Positions 31,417 through 43,545 of a stretch of 64,000 nt of DNA are shown here, piece by piece. Origin of the DNA: Isoetes taiwanensis (Eukaryota > Streptophyta > Lycopodiopsida > Isoetales > Isoetaceae); the NCBI GenBank assembly GCA_021234155.1, contig JAJEKV010000203.1, forward strand, positions 62,001 to 126,000. The letters are read 5' to 3'. A model generated the notes under the pieces. That model made no database searches. It worked only from the letters and a program-made list of their open reading frames with translations, and was not told where the DNA came from. The position numbers were made by a program, and so were the translations under genes. Position 1 is the first letter of the stretch, and each line of letters starts with the position of its first letter.

Positions 31417-34400
31417 ATTCACGATGGCTATATAAAAGCCTCGTAATAACAGCAAAGATTTTCGTCACATGAAGCTTTACCTATTTCATCAAATGATTTT
31501 GAGAGATCCATAATGTCTGCAGTGGGAAATCTACATGCCCAATTGCTCTACGTTGATGGAAGAGGCCTTCAAAATTCAACCTACAATCTGCAATACCTCG
31601 TCAATGTAAGATTAGATTTATCACCAGTCATGTTGTAAATTTATAAACTCTGATGAGCGTGAGGGGTTTTTTTAATGATCTTTTGCTTTGTCAGATTGCA
31701 AGGCAAATGATGATGATCACTTTATCTAAAAGTTTACTACTGGCACCAAGTTGGTTCTCCTGTCTGTAATACAATTGTAAGCATCTTTACATGACTTGTT
31801 GGCCTCTTCCATGGGGTCATATTGGCATGTGTCTGGAACATGTATCCCTATAGCGATTGGAAAATGGAGCAGTTCATTTTGCAAGCAGCTCATAAGATCT
31901 TAAATGAACTTGCCTTGCTCACTTTTATTCTAGTTATGCTCTTTCATGTCAACAGCTTAATGGTCTCGTGAAGCAGATGCCTTTGCTATAGCATCAAAGC
32001 TGCGTGAATCCTGTGTACTAAATTTAGATTTTAAAATGGCAGGAAGTTCCAAGGAAATGTTTTTCTAGATGGCCATGTTTTAAGAAGTGGGCTTTTAGTA
32101 TTTGTAAGGTTTTAGTCTGCTGGGTAATATGGAAGAACTGATGCCAAATGGTTCTTAGACATGAATGCACTCCTGCTACAGGCCTGTATCAAGAGATTAA
32201 ATTTCATCTGCATATATGAATCTTCAAACTGCAAATGTTTGGCTACAATACAGATTGACATAATCACCCAACTCCAATGTGCCTGAATAATAAATAACAT
32301 ATTGATTATGATATTAATGTCAATGATCATATATTGGGCAAGATATATATACCTTGTCAATAAAAGTGGAAGAATAACAATGGTAGTTTTGCTCAAAATG
32401 TGAGAGAAATCCAAGTCCAAGTGATCCATAAAGCTAATCCACAAAAGGAACAACAATCAGAGAAGTTATAAAAATGTTCATAAACAATGTTGAGGAAGAG
32501 ATAAAAAGGTACCCCACTCATGTAATGTGCTGCTTCGTCCATACTTTCAAAACCTATTGCACATGCATGTTTAGACAAACGAAAAGCTTAGACAAAATAA
32601 TTCTCAGGTTAATTTCATATTGCTAATTGCAAATCTTATCTTCCCATGACATGCAAGCATCGCAGTTCTAATAGTGGGAAATTCCAACATGGAAGGGTAG
32701 AAAACTGTTGCCAACGATCTTAGCCATACTTCTTGAATGTTTAAAATTTTTTTTAACCGAAAGCGGTATTCCTCTAGCCCACAATAAAAATGGAGTTACA
32801 AAACAGAGTTATAAAATGCATTTTGTGCCAGAAGATGGATGCAACACAAGAAGAGCATGATCATCTTCTGAAACAACAGAGTGCATAGCCTAGCGTTGGT
32901 GTGTCTAGATAAAAATTTAAAGTTGTCAACTTTGCAGCTTATCTGATAGTGCCAACCAGTTTAAACTTGCTGAAGTCCGGTTGCCTTCTTTGGATAAAGC
33001 TTGTAACAAAGATTGCCAATAAACCATATCCAGTCGTTCCGATAGACCAACTCCAGTCATTCTTGAGCAAGCACTATAGACCTCCAGGGCCTGAAGAATA
33101 TGCGTTTGCCATAACCTGATATATGCAATAACAAACCTGATAAAAGGAAGGAGAATCGAGAATGAACAGTAGCCGCCTACGCCATTTCCAAGAGCTCAAA
33201 ACTGTGGCCAGAACGTGAAGATCTTGATGAAGAACACATCCGACAACGGGACCACCCCAGTTTCTGCGGATCTTCTGCTGATTGTTGCATCACCGTCGGT
33301 CGAGCAAGGAAAAAGACCCTAAAGAAAAGAAAAGAAAAAACCCTAAAGAAAAAGAAGCTGGAATAATAACTTTCAAGCATAAAAGAAATGTTTTGTTAGC
33401 TCACCGGATTTCCACGGATGCCATAGCTGAATGCTTGACATAGTTGTAGGATTGCTTAATACGAACAGAACATAGATTTGTTAATAGGGATGGCTTAAGA
33501 CAAACCTTCAAAAGAAAAGCCAACCTGGGAGCTGGGACGAACCATAGATAGCCGCAATGGCGAGCACATCGATTTGTTGGGGTTTTTCTCACGCTAACAA
33601 AGGTGCAACAAATCGTGATTCCTTTGAATTCTAAGCTCCATCTGTTCCGCCATGGCAAAAACTCCTGCCGGATTGGAGAAGGTGCCCTCGCTAACCCTAG
33701 CCCAAAAAAACCTTAGAATCTTACGTGGCGTCATCTCTTCCATTGATTTCATCAAATCTGGGCCGTCGAAAATTTTAGGGTTTTATGCACGACATACACT
33801 AAAACTTTATAATAAAGGATGTTGTGTAATGGACCGCGCCCTAGATCAGGCGGCCCACATTAACTCTTTGAATAGACGGTCGTGATCATTCCAGAAAAAA
33901 CCCTAACCCTATCCGTCGGAGTTGAGTCCTTCTTCACTTACAAACCCTATCCGTCGGAGTTGAGCTGGGTTCCTTTTTATCTGGCTCAGATTTTCGAACC
34001 TAAGGGTTCTTTTTCTTTCTGCTGCAACGCTTCCTCTGTTTTCGGCTTCACCTTCTTCCGTTGGGTTCCGTCCAGCTGATCCATTACAAATTGAATCGAC
34101 ATGAAGTCGAAGAAGCAAAGGTCCTATCTTCAGATTGTTTAGTTAGAACAGGGCAGGGTACGACCTGTGTAAAGGGGCAGTGGCTATGGCAGAATACTGC
34201 TCTTCTTTGGAGGGTCACGGCCTTGCAGATCAGCTCATCTTCGATTTTTACAGTATGGCGGATCGACAATGGCCTAGCCTAATCGAATCCCTCCTCCGTT
34301 TGATTTTCCAGGCTCAATCTTCAAGCAAATGGGGTTTTCTGGCAAGAACAGGCCTAGCTTGGCTATGGCATGGCCAAATCGGCATGATTATTGTCAATTC

Positions 34401-34967
34401 TACACCTTCCTCATCTCTATTTTGTTTTTTTTTTGCAAGTTAAGTTTCAAACCAAGGCAGTTTTCCGAAAAGAACAGGCCGAAATCGAAACTGGCTTAAG
34501 GGTACCAGGAACAGGCCGATTGGATGCTTCTAGCTCCTAGATTTTGCATTTAGTTTACTCTTAATCCTTCTTAGACCTCTACCGACAAGTGAAATTGCTA
34601 ATAACACAGGAATTTTCGGTTCTAGATAAGATTGGGAAAGATGCAGGACGGCTTGGTTTACATGCCGTTGGTTCCAAAAGGGCATACAGACTGCAACAGA
34701 TAAAAGATAAAGGTGCACCAGTATTCACAAAGGATTTCCTTCAGGGTAAATCCTTGTGAAAACTTGCTACCAAGACAATCAGACAGGATTTATTTAAATT
34801 AAATTTCATCACAACACACACAAAAAAAGGGTTTATTCATTCATGATAAACTGGAAAGGAAGACATCATGCACAACTTTCCTTTCCATCATGCACAACTT
34901 AAAGGTCATATTGGGACTTCAGAGTTGTCACAGGTAAGGGTTTTAACTTATAGGTTCCCCAAGTTAT

Positions 34968-34984
34968 GCCCAGCAACGCTGGGC
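34968..34984 (+). other. Helitron-like 3' terminal hairpin, 5 (internal end)
   Basis: gcccagc aac gctgggc, only 2 nt before CTAG instead of 7. Confidence 0.85.
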
Positions 34985-35374
34985 ACCTAGATTTGGCTTA
35001 CAAGTTATTTCGACGGTCCAAATAGTCCATGCTCATCTTGCCCTTTTCTTTTTCCTTTCTTTTGTTTGAGCAACTTCGTTACCTGGAGCCGATCACGTCT
35101 GCTACAATGCCAAGCTTCAGATTATGGTGGAAGCTAGCAGAGCACATTGCAGATTTGCTTGCTTATTCATAAGGTTTTTAAAAGGTATTCTGTTATTTAC
35201 TTTGAACAGTGGATGATGGAAGTAGAAGCAGGGATAACGAAGACTGGCTTTGAAGATAGCAAATTGTTAAACGAAGACTGGCTTTGAAGATAGCAAATTG
35301 TTAATAAGTTTGCATGTGTGAGAAATGACTTCATATCAATAAAGACCAACATCCTTGACAGGTTCCCAACATTT

Positions 35375-35391
35375 GCCCAGCAACGCTGGGC
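35375..35391 (+). other. Helitron-like 3' terminal hairpin, 6
   Basis: gcccagc aac gctgggc, 7 nt before CTAG; preceded by 'acaggttcccaaca'. Confidence 0.9.
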
Positions 35392-36346
35392 ACCATTACT
35401 AGTAATATAAGATGTTATTGTGTAAGTGTTGGACCCAGCCCTAAATCGAACGGCTACGATGGATTGAGCAGATCTAACGGACGAGTTTCGCTTTCATTTC
35501 TAGATCTCGATCTAACCCTAAAGAAGGAACGTGTTTATCCCTGGGTTCGGATTTATCTTACCAATGGCTGCATGAACCGGGCATCTTGATCTTCGGCAGC
35601 ATGTTGGGTCTACCGGAAGTGCCCTCTTTGGTCTGACTTCGGCAAAAGCCAGGGTATTCCAAACCGTTTCTAGCATGCTATCCGGGTGAGGCTGTTTTTG
35701 TCGAGCCACAAAGAAGCTCGGCTTATCAGTATCAAGCCGCAATGAGCGGTATGCAACTTTATGCGGAGAGGATTGAACCCTAACCCCTCTTTCTCTTACC
35801 TTCACGATTTCTTTTGATGGTAGGAGCCAAGCATGAGGTTGGAGCATATCGAGCTTTGAGGCTTAAGTTTGAAAAGGTGCTAGCTATGCTCTCTATCTTT
35901 GAGGATGCGGTGTAGCAAATCTAGGGCTTCTACAAGATCCATGGAGGTGAACTTCGAGCTTTTCTTTGGCCCAAGCATCAGGTGTTGCATCAAGATCAAT
36001 TCTTACCAAGTTCTCAATTTAAATCATTATCAAGATCTCTTGATTGCATGAAATAATAATGTATATCATATTTACACAAATGGGCTACTATGGTTGGAGA
36101 TTGCCATTTAGTGGAGATTCTGGATTAGGTATTGGTGTACGTAACGGGGGACGGCGTTGTAAAGGACCATGGTGACGGGGATTTGGTCAAGCATACATGG
36201 GATTAAAATGAATCTGTTCTAGGTAAGGGATTCCATTTGCATGGTTCTTTTCATTTTATAGTGTTACACAAGCGGTTGCGCCATTGATGTAATGTTGTGC
36301 GGGACCTTGCTAATAAGAAAAGGGCGGATACCTCCCGTGATGTACC

Positions 36347-36895
36347 ATGATACCATTAGACCATGGCCAAGTAAGGTAAAACATAACTAGACTATTGGGA
36401 GATGGGAAGTTTACAAATCCCACATGCTTTATGTTGACTTTAATTGCAGCGAGACATCTTATCAAACCGCTTTGTATAATTGTGTAGGTATTTATGGAAC
36501 TTCGGATCCCATTTAGGATACCGCTTTGTTGGAAGCATAAACAAGCAACCGATTAGTTGGGTCCGTTTGTCATTATGTATGAGAAAAATGTTGCAAAATG
36601 CATTATGCAATTACTTATGCAAACTATGGCGGTTTATACAAAGAAGGCTCTATCTTCATTTCTCAAAAGCACTCAAGGTAGCGGTACCCATGATACCATT
36701 AGACCATGGCCAAGTAAGGTAAAAATTAACTAGACCTGGGAGGTGGATACCGCTTTTGGAAGCATAAGCAAGCAACCGTTTATGACATATGCCCAAGTTG
36801 CAGTCTATTTGTCATTATGTAACAAAACAATGCTTTAAAATGCATTATACAATCCAACTATGGCAGTGCTTATACAAAGAAGGCTTCACCCCTTC
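36347..36895 (+). repeat. Direct duplication, spacing about 343 bp
   Basis: 'atgataccattagaccatgg' at about 36347 recurs at about 36690. The following phrases (taccgctttg, ggaagcata, caagcaacc, tttgtcattatgta, tatacaaagaaggct) repeat in the same order with substitutions and small deletions. Confidence 0.85.
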
Positions 36896-37043
36896 AAAAC
36901 AATATATAGTCATGTGAGAAACAATTGCATTATATATATTCAAAGATGAACAGGTTAAGTTGAAGTTAAGTTAGCTAACATGCTTCTATGTTTTGCCCAA
37001 TTCGTTTTATAATGTAGGGTGAACTATCAAGAGGACGCAAGTG

Positions 37044-38812
37044 ATACTCACAATATGGGATGGAAACCCTAGGAGCAGTCTAGGGCGGCGGCGTCATCCT
37101 GCCTGCTTGGGATCGGCGATAGTGCCTCGCCTTTGGAAAGCAATTACGACCCAGCCGCTTTCTTCTTCCCCAAACTTATGGTTGTGTCTAGAATGGTGTA
37201 CCCTGGCAGAGATCATTTGCAAAAGGGAAGGCCGGCTGGAGTATGGCCGCTACTTCTGCTACCCGCTCTTGGATGATCTTATCAGGGGTAAGATATGTTA
37301 TTTTAGATTGTTGTCATGTGTTTGGTGGAGGTTCGAGCAGTTCAAGCTCTGATACAGTTCAGATTCGTCAAGAAGTAAGCTTATATAGCTTACCTATTGT
37401 GTTTCTTTGCTTCTATCGGGCATCTGAGGTCATCTTTTGCTGGGTTGCATGCCTTTTGTCTGATGGTTGCTACAGGGCAGTGGTTTCGTGGACTGTTTCC
37501 TTGTGGTATATCCTCTTTTCCTTGTGTATACATTGGGCCAGTGGCTTTTAATTAACAGATTCGTAGGCATTCAGATGGCTGCACTCATTGTAGTCATGCT
37601 AGGGACTGTTGCACTCATTGCAGGCAGGAATTTTGTTGCACTCATTGCAGTTAAGGTTTGCTGCACTCATTGCAGGGCTATGCTTTCTTGTTATACTCTG
37701 GTTCTTTGTTGCTTATGGGAAGGCTTGGGTATGTGCCTACAGAGGTTGCCCTCGGTTTCTAGACATGGAAGAAGCTTTGTCTCACAATGTCCAGGTGTTA
37801 ATGTTTAGGGTTCCTTGTGGATGGGCAGGACAAGGGCATTGCAGTTTCAGTATTCGAGAGTAGTTGCTTCACTTAGTCATGTTTCAGAATACAATTCTGG
37901 TCGCTTTGGCTGCGAGTATTTGGGGCAGCAGGAAGAGTGCCCTAGATTTATTGAGCCGGCATCTCGGGTGCTTCAATGTTGCAGCATCTATCTAGTAGCC
38001 AGGATAATTTGGAATGTAGTGGCTTCTGGATTGAGCAGTTTACTTTATGTGGAAAAGGTGCATTCAGTAGACTGTAGGAAGAAAGAAGGCCTTAGTATGG
38101 AGCATGAGTTGGAGAAGTGGCAGCCTTGAGTGTTTAAATTTGCAATATCTTTAAGTCTAGCTTTCTTCAGCGGATTCTTAAGCATAATATATGGATCTAG
38201 TGGGAGCTCTGCTATTTTATGTCGCCCTCTCCTATCCCAGCTAGGAGGTGGTGTGGGATTTAGAGAAAGCTTAGTGAAACAAGGTCAGGAACAAGCAGGA
38301 TATCTATTAGCCACTTGGTACGGGAGGATCAAGTGGTGTTATAGCTGGTAAGAGCATCAAGGGAGACGAAAACTCAAGCAAGCGAGTGGATAAGTGCAAG
38401 AGATGTGGACCACCCATTTATTTGGGGAGGGCCTTAGCGGCATATGGGTTGGAGAAGACGGTGAGGGTTGTTGTGCCCTCCCTCTAGTATCTTGACGCAT
38501 ATGTGATTGCAGGTTCTAGTTAACGCGTGGAAGGAAGCTTTCTTTGTACTTGCCTCTCTACTTGTATCTCCGGGGTGGAACATTAGGTGGTGTCGTCTTC
38601 AGTCTGTCACATGATATCTTGCTTCTAATGATTTTATGGAGCTTTGCTATTTTCTGTTCGCGCATCTGGGTTCATAGTGCGGGATTGCTATATTTGATCC
38701 ATTAAGGGATCTGAGCATGTGTGCTGACATGTGTAGGTTATCTGGCTATCACAGAGCCTTGAATAAATGTATTTATTACATATTATTAATAAAAATAAAA
38801 ATATCTTGCCTT

Positions 38813-38846
<34 letters not shown>

Positions 38847-38856
38847 TCACAATATG
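37044..38856 (+). mobile_element. Retroposed insert, 1.8 kb, poly(A) tail and 14-bp target-site duplication
   Basis: The 14-mer atactcacaatatg stands at 37044-37057 and again at 38843-38856, flanking 37058-38842. The insert ends in about 29 A residues (from 38814), with AATAAA at 38762-38767. This is the signature of L1-type retroposition of a polyadenylated transcript. Frames are short and no reverse transcriptase motif is visible, so it may be a long non-coding RNA, a decayed mRNA copy or the 3' part of an unknown LINE. Confidence 0.85.
37574..37680 (+). repeat. Four spaced copies of TGCACTCATTGCAG
   Basis: Inside the retroposed insert, 'gcactcattgcag' or a one-base variant occurs four times about 25-38 bp apart, with different sequence between the copies. 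Confidence 0.8.
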
Positions 38857-39343
38857 TGATAAAGGCTTTGTTAGATAGAATGGGAATGGGCAGGGCAGGG
38901 CATTCTAGAATGCACCATGTAAGCAGACATGGGACTTCCACAACCATTAATCGAGGCTCCATTATGCACGATGTAATTTTATTTCATCAACGTCTGGCAA
39001 ATTCTTTCAGTTCCTTCTACATTTTCTTATGACAGTATAAAGTGTTTACCTTTGTAATCAATGTTTTGATGCTAGGAGCATAATCAAGAGAGAGTTAGTG
39101 CGAGAAATAGCTACAAATTTTGTCAAAGTAAGAAATGGAATTACTTGGAGTGCAAACTAATAAGTATATTTATATTGCTGATGAATTAAACGTCGTGCAA
39201 ATAGCTAGGAGGAAAATGTATGCCAAATAAGCTCCCAAAATAAATTAAGCTCGGGAAATAAGCTCAGCAAGACAACATAATATGTTCCCAGCAAGTTCCG
39301 TTAGATTGTACAAGTTCCCAAAATTTACATGTTCCCAAATTTT

Positions 39344-39360
39344 GCCCAGCAACGCTGGGC
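39344..39360 (+). other. Helitron-like 3' terminal hairpin, 7
   Basis: gcccagc aac gctgggc, 7 nt before CTAG; preceded by 'acatgttcccaaattt'. Confidence 0.9.
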
Positions 39361-39371
39361 ACCGTTACTAG

Positions 39372-42371
39372 TTAATCTATGACAGCCTTTGTCTCCAAAC
39401 ATAACTCGTTGAGTGTTCTAAAAAGATGAAGTTATCCCTGTAGGGACATGTAACTATAACCTGCTGTAAGAGTATGCAAATCAAGTCCAATCATTTGTTT
39501 GCGACCTGCATAATTCATGTAGCTCCTGTTGGTTTATTTTATTCAATTTCCATGCAAAGATACCTTTGCACTAATTCTTAGACATATTCACAGGAAGTTC
39601 TAAGCATTTTACAAATTTACCCAAAGCCTGCCATATAATTGTAATTTGGTAACTGTAAATGTTGGAAACTTGTTGGCCATATAATAATTATTTGTGGGAT
39701 ATCCCAACTTCTTTTTTGAGCTATTTCAACGGCCATTTTTTGCCTAGCTTAATTAATTATCTGTTTGCATATTTTTTTTATAGCCGATGGGCCCTTTGAG
39801 CTTTGTTTATTGGGTTTATCAACATTTAAAAATGTTGTATAGTTCTTTGAAATGACTATTGTATATGCAAAGATGATTTTTTGAAACAACTATTGTATAT
39901 TTTATATATGCAATAATTACATTTGACATTGTCTTTGCACAATATTCCATGTCATGCTAGCTTTGTTACATGAACTTAGAGTCTTTCTTATAGATCAGCA
40001 TACTCCATAAGAGGATTATTTGAAAAAATATAAATTACACTTCTGGCACAGGGCAATGCTGATATATGCTTACAGGTTCTTAGAAAGACCTACTAATCTG
40101 CTTATGGATCTAGACAAATATAGCGCATCTTTATACATGATACAACAAATTGACACTGCAAGGCACATTTGGGTTAATGTAAATCTTTGTATTATGTTTC
40201 TTTATACATGCGCTGTCACATTGGGCAATCCATTGCAGAATTTGACATGTACCAGGGACATCTAAACATTTGTGTCATGTTGCTATTGTAGAGGGTAAAT
40301 ATTTGTAAGTGTGGCCGAAACTCCTTATCCGATGAAGCTAAATATGTTAAAATGCTGACAAAGCCTGATGTGCTTTAATGTTAGAAAATGAACATTTAGT
40401 CTACAGACCATCTCAAACTTTGCATGCTATCTTACCTGTTTGAATATCACCGAAATTGCATCCCTCATATGATTCTTGACATGGACGAAATGGTCTTTTG
40501 CAGGTAGCACACATGTAGTCAAATAGGATTTTATTCTTGCACACCTTGGGTCTCCTGACTACCATGCAAGAAATAAGACTATGCTGCTCCCAACTATTCT
40601 AACAGTCAAAAAACATTTCAATCCCTATCAAATCCAAAGCAAATAAACATATCCTTTGTTGAAAACAACAGATTCTTTGTTGAATTACAATAAACATTTT
40701 CAGATATATCTCTGGAGGATGCTGGAGACATAACCTCATATCTTTAGCTTGATGTGATGGTATTCATCACAAAACATATCTGCTGCCATGCACATTCTGA
40801 TGGAAGGCTGAACATATGGCCAGTTTGAAGACTCCTGCAGAAATTCACAATCATATACCAGCAAATTCAATCAAAATAGCAACCAATGCAAATGTTCCTA
40901 ACCAAGCTTTGTCCCACCAAGCTTAAACAATTTGGAATAGAGAATTGACGAAATGGCAAATCCCTTTTGTGCATTTGTACATGGCCGTTGGACACAGTTC
41001 GACCCTAAAAGCGAAAGACAAAATCTTTATATTCTGCTTTAGACAGAATGAAAACACCTAATGATCTGCAACTAACTCTGCCATGTCCTATTTCAACCAG
41101 ACCAATTCTAAGGGCAATATCTAACTATAAGCTGACGTAGATAGAGACCCAGCTCTAAAAGCACACGTTCGTGAAGTGGATCCCTATATTATAAGCTAGC
41201 TAAGATCAAAACAACTACAGTTTAAAGCACAATTCATAGTAAAAATAATTACATGTAGCAATTACCTGCCATTAACGTAGAAATCCTCTGAAGAACTCAA
41301 CTCCGACAAAGCTATGAACTGGCATTTTTAACCATCCTTGGGCAAAGGCTTTGAATCTGGGTAGATCATAGCAAGAGGCAAATCATGTGAAATATTGCTG
41401 GAATGAATCAGACAACACAAAATCAAAAAAAAGTTCTGCTTCCGATCTGCAGACATCCAAAGAGTATGCTTCTGCTTTTGCTCCACGACATCAAGGGAAT
41501 AAAAAAAGAATTATTTTGCCACATCATAGACGTTGATACAGTAAGTGGCATACCAAAAACTAAAGAAGGTCGATCCATTGAGTGTTTTTGGACGTGGCTT
41601 CCTGGCCTTCAGGTACAGCCTTGGAAGTGCTCTTAATACGATAACCAGGGTATGTTAATATAACCAGGGTACGATAACCAGGGTATTATTGCTCGAATCA
41701 TTGCAACAAGGGTATGTTAATATTGTAAGCCCCCTCTCACGCATATGATAACAGAGGTTTCCAGATGCGTGGGTTTGCCCCGGTGATCCGTGAGATGATG
41801 CTCCAAATAAGAGATAATGCGAATACGTGAGTTCTATACAAATTTCTTCCTTTCGGCTCCCTAAAATACAGGGATCAAGTGCCATAGCCTCTGCCGTCTC
41901 CATAGCCCCTTAGGAAAGCAAATCGGCAAGAGACTGGCCTCTGGAGCAACCGATAGGGCAAAAAAAAAATGGCAAAATCCACTTACCTTGAAGGCGGAAT
42001 TCTGCTGCCGCATATCAGAAGCCACGATACCAACCATCTGAGTTCGGTTCTGGGATATGATGGCCAAGCTGTGAGGGTGAGGCATGGACTGGGAATGTAT
42101 TCAAACTCGGCACATCTCTTTGCCGCCAAGACTACTTTCTGCACCAAAGGGAGCATCAAAGGAAGTCTAGCAGCATCAAAACCTCAAACGTCCACTGAAG
42201 GTGCATGCCGGACTTCCTGTGCACTGCCGCCCTCGCTAACCCTAGCAAAAAAAAACCATATTATTTTAAAGAATCTTACGTGGCATCATCTCTTCCATTG
42301 ATTTCATCAAATCTGGGCCGCCCAAATTAGGGCTGGGTCCAACACTTACACAATAACATTATAATATAAGA
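39372..42371. other. 5' part of the outer Helitron-like element, no gene seen
   Basis: About 3 kb of AT-rich sequence without a convincing coding block. Short open frames (for example 40020-40265 plus and 41969-42301 plus) have no recognisable motif. The last 100 bases carry the family 5' block in reverse (gggctgggtccaacactt). Confidence 0.45.
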
Positions 42372-42528
42372 TTAATATTGAAACCCCAAATCCTTATCTA
42401 ACACAATGAATCTTTTTTTTGTGAAACCATACCTATTTTATTGACGAAGCGATTGCCAAGTTCCTAACTCTTAAAAAGATCAAAGCTTGCAACAAAGAAT
42501 TCCAATGGGCTTACTCGCCAAAATCCAA

Positions 42529-42602
42529 TGGCCTATGCAGGTGTCGAACCTGCGACCTTCGCGTTATTAGCACGATGCTCTAACCAACTGAGCTAATAGG
42601 CC
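42529..42602 (-). tRNA. tRNA-Ile(AAU), array copy 13
   Basis: Full length with AAU anticodon. One change at the foot of the anticodon stem (GCATCGTG) is shared with the copy at 9702. Confidence 0.9.
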
Positions 42603-42999
42603 TGAAGATTGGAAGCTGCATTTTTCTAACCTCTCCAAGTGTTTTATACGGCATGCAGTTTTGTTACTTTTTTTGACATCTCGCGAAGAACACGAAACAA
42701 TGATGCTGACAACATGAAATGCATTACTACGAGTTGCAAAGCCAGTGAGTATGTGAAAGTCTAGATTACCACTAGTTTTTAAAAGACTAAAGTGGCCTCG
42801 TAGATCCAAACAACTAAGATGTTGAAGAAAAACTTCAGATAAGACACAAATCCTTATCTAACACAATGAATCTTTTTTTTGTGAAACCATACCTATTTTA
42901 TTGACGAAGCGATTGCCAAGTTCCTAACTCTTAAAAAAGAACAAAGCTTGCAACAAAAAAGAACTTGAATTCCAATGGGCTTTTCACCAAAAAATCCAA

Positions 43000-43075
43000 T
43001 AGCCTATCGCGGTGTCGAACCTTAATCTTATTCCAAGTTTTTATACGGCGCTTTAACCAACTGAGCTAATAGGCC
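43000..43075 (-). pseudogene. tRNA-Ile pseudogene, anticodon arm replaced
   Basis: The acceptor and D arm are recognisable, but the region of the anticodon and T stems is replaced by spacer-like sequence (ttccaagtttttatacgg). Confidence 0.8.
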
Positions 43076-43471
43076 TAAAAAATTGAAAACTGCATTTTCT
43101 AACCTCTCCAAGTGTTTTATTGAAGTATGCATTTCGGTTTAGTTATTTTTTGACATCTCGCGAAGAACCGCGAAAAAATGATGCCGACAACATGAAATGC
43201 ATTACTACGAGTTGCAAAGCCCGAGTGTGTGTGTGAAAGTCTAGATTACCACTAGTTTTAAAAGTCTAAAATGGAATTCCTCGTAGATCCAAACAACTAA
43301 GATGTTGAAGAAAAACTTAACTTAATGGTTGAAACCCCAAATCCTTATCTAACAAATGAATCTTTTTTTTTTTGTGAAACCATAAATTTTATTGGCACAA
43401 GTTCTAACTCTTAACAAAAAAACAAAGCTTGCAACAAATGCCTTCCAATGGGCTTACTTTGCAAAATCAAT

Positions 43472-43545
43472 GGCCTATTAGCTCGCTTGGTTAGAACGCC
43501 GCGCTATTAACATGACGGTCGCAGTTTGACATCAATCTTCAGGCC
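43472..43545 (+). pseudogene. Mosaic tRNA-Ile pseudogene at the inversion point
   Basis: The left flank is minus-oriented spacer (ccaatgggcttact) running straight into a plus-oriented tRNA 5' half (ggcctattagctcg). Its anticodon and T arms are damaged, and a second tRNA 5' start follows at about 43550. Confidence 0.75.

Larger units (their letters stand above)
29508..33800 (-). mobile_element. Helitron-like element E5, imperfect ends, about 4.3 kb
   Basis: The left end has the hairpin at 29518-29534 but its CTAG has become 'taact' in sense. The right side (33720-33790) matches the 5' region of the outer element at 42270-42330 (ttacgtggcgtcatctct, then atcaaatctgggcc). It contains a LINE fragment and local duplications. 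Apart from these I see no gene. Confidence 0.5.
33806..35402 (+). mobile_element. Helitron-like element with two successive 3' ends
   Basis: A degenerate 5' end (ataaaggatgttgtgtaatg) near 33806 leads to the 5' phrase 'ggaccgcgcc'. A first 3' end (hairpin 34968-34984, CTAG 34987-34990) lacks 7 nt between hairpin and CTAG. A second, canonical one follows (hairpin 35375-35391, CTAG 35399-35402). Several small open frames lie inside (for example 34180-34443) but none is recognisable. Confidence 0.6.
35403..39371 (+). mobile_element. Helitron-like element E7, carrying a retroposed insert
   Basis: It follows the previous CTAG directly (taatataagatgttattg, then ttggacccagccctaa) and ends with the hairpin at 39344-39360 and CTAG at 39368-39371. 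Its own sequence is about 2.2 kb once the 1.8 kb insert at 37058-38842 is removed. A minus-strand open block (35847-35518, about 109 residues) could be a captured fragment; I do not recognise it. Confidence 0.7.
13693..42371 (-). mobile_element. Outer Helitron-like element and the nest inside it (28.7 kb)
   Basis: The left edge is the reverse complement of a Helitron-like 3' end: CTAG at 13693-13696, a short spacer, then the 17-nt hairpin at 13704-13720. The right edge is the complement of a 5' TC end (TCTTATATTATAATG) at 42371. Left flank 'cttcagataaga' joined to right flank 'ttaatattgaaa' restores the array unit exactly, with insertion between A and T and no target duplication, as Helitrons do. 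The element's own sequence is about 13693-14581 and 39372-42371. The rest is later insertions. I find no Rep/helicase gene, so it is non-autonomous. Confidence 0.8.
42372..43470 (-). repeat. tRNA-Ile array, minus orientation, right-hand remainder
   Basis: The unit interrupted at 13692 resumes at 42372 and continues for about two more units. The second is full of indels. Orientation flips at about 43471. Confidence 0.9.

Noticed and set aside
33900-33910. Telomere-like CCCTAAA or CCCTAAC phrases
   Set aside because: Only one or two isolated copies; no tandem array.
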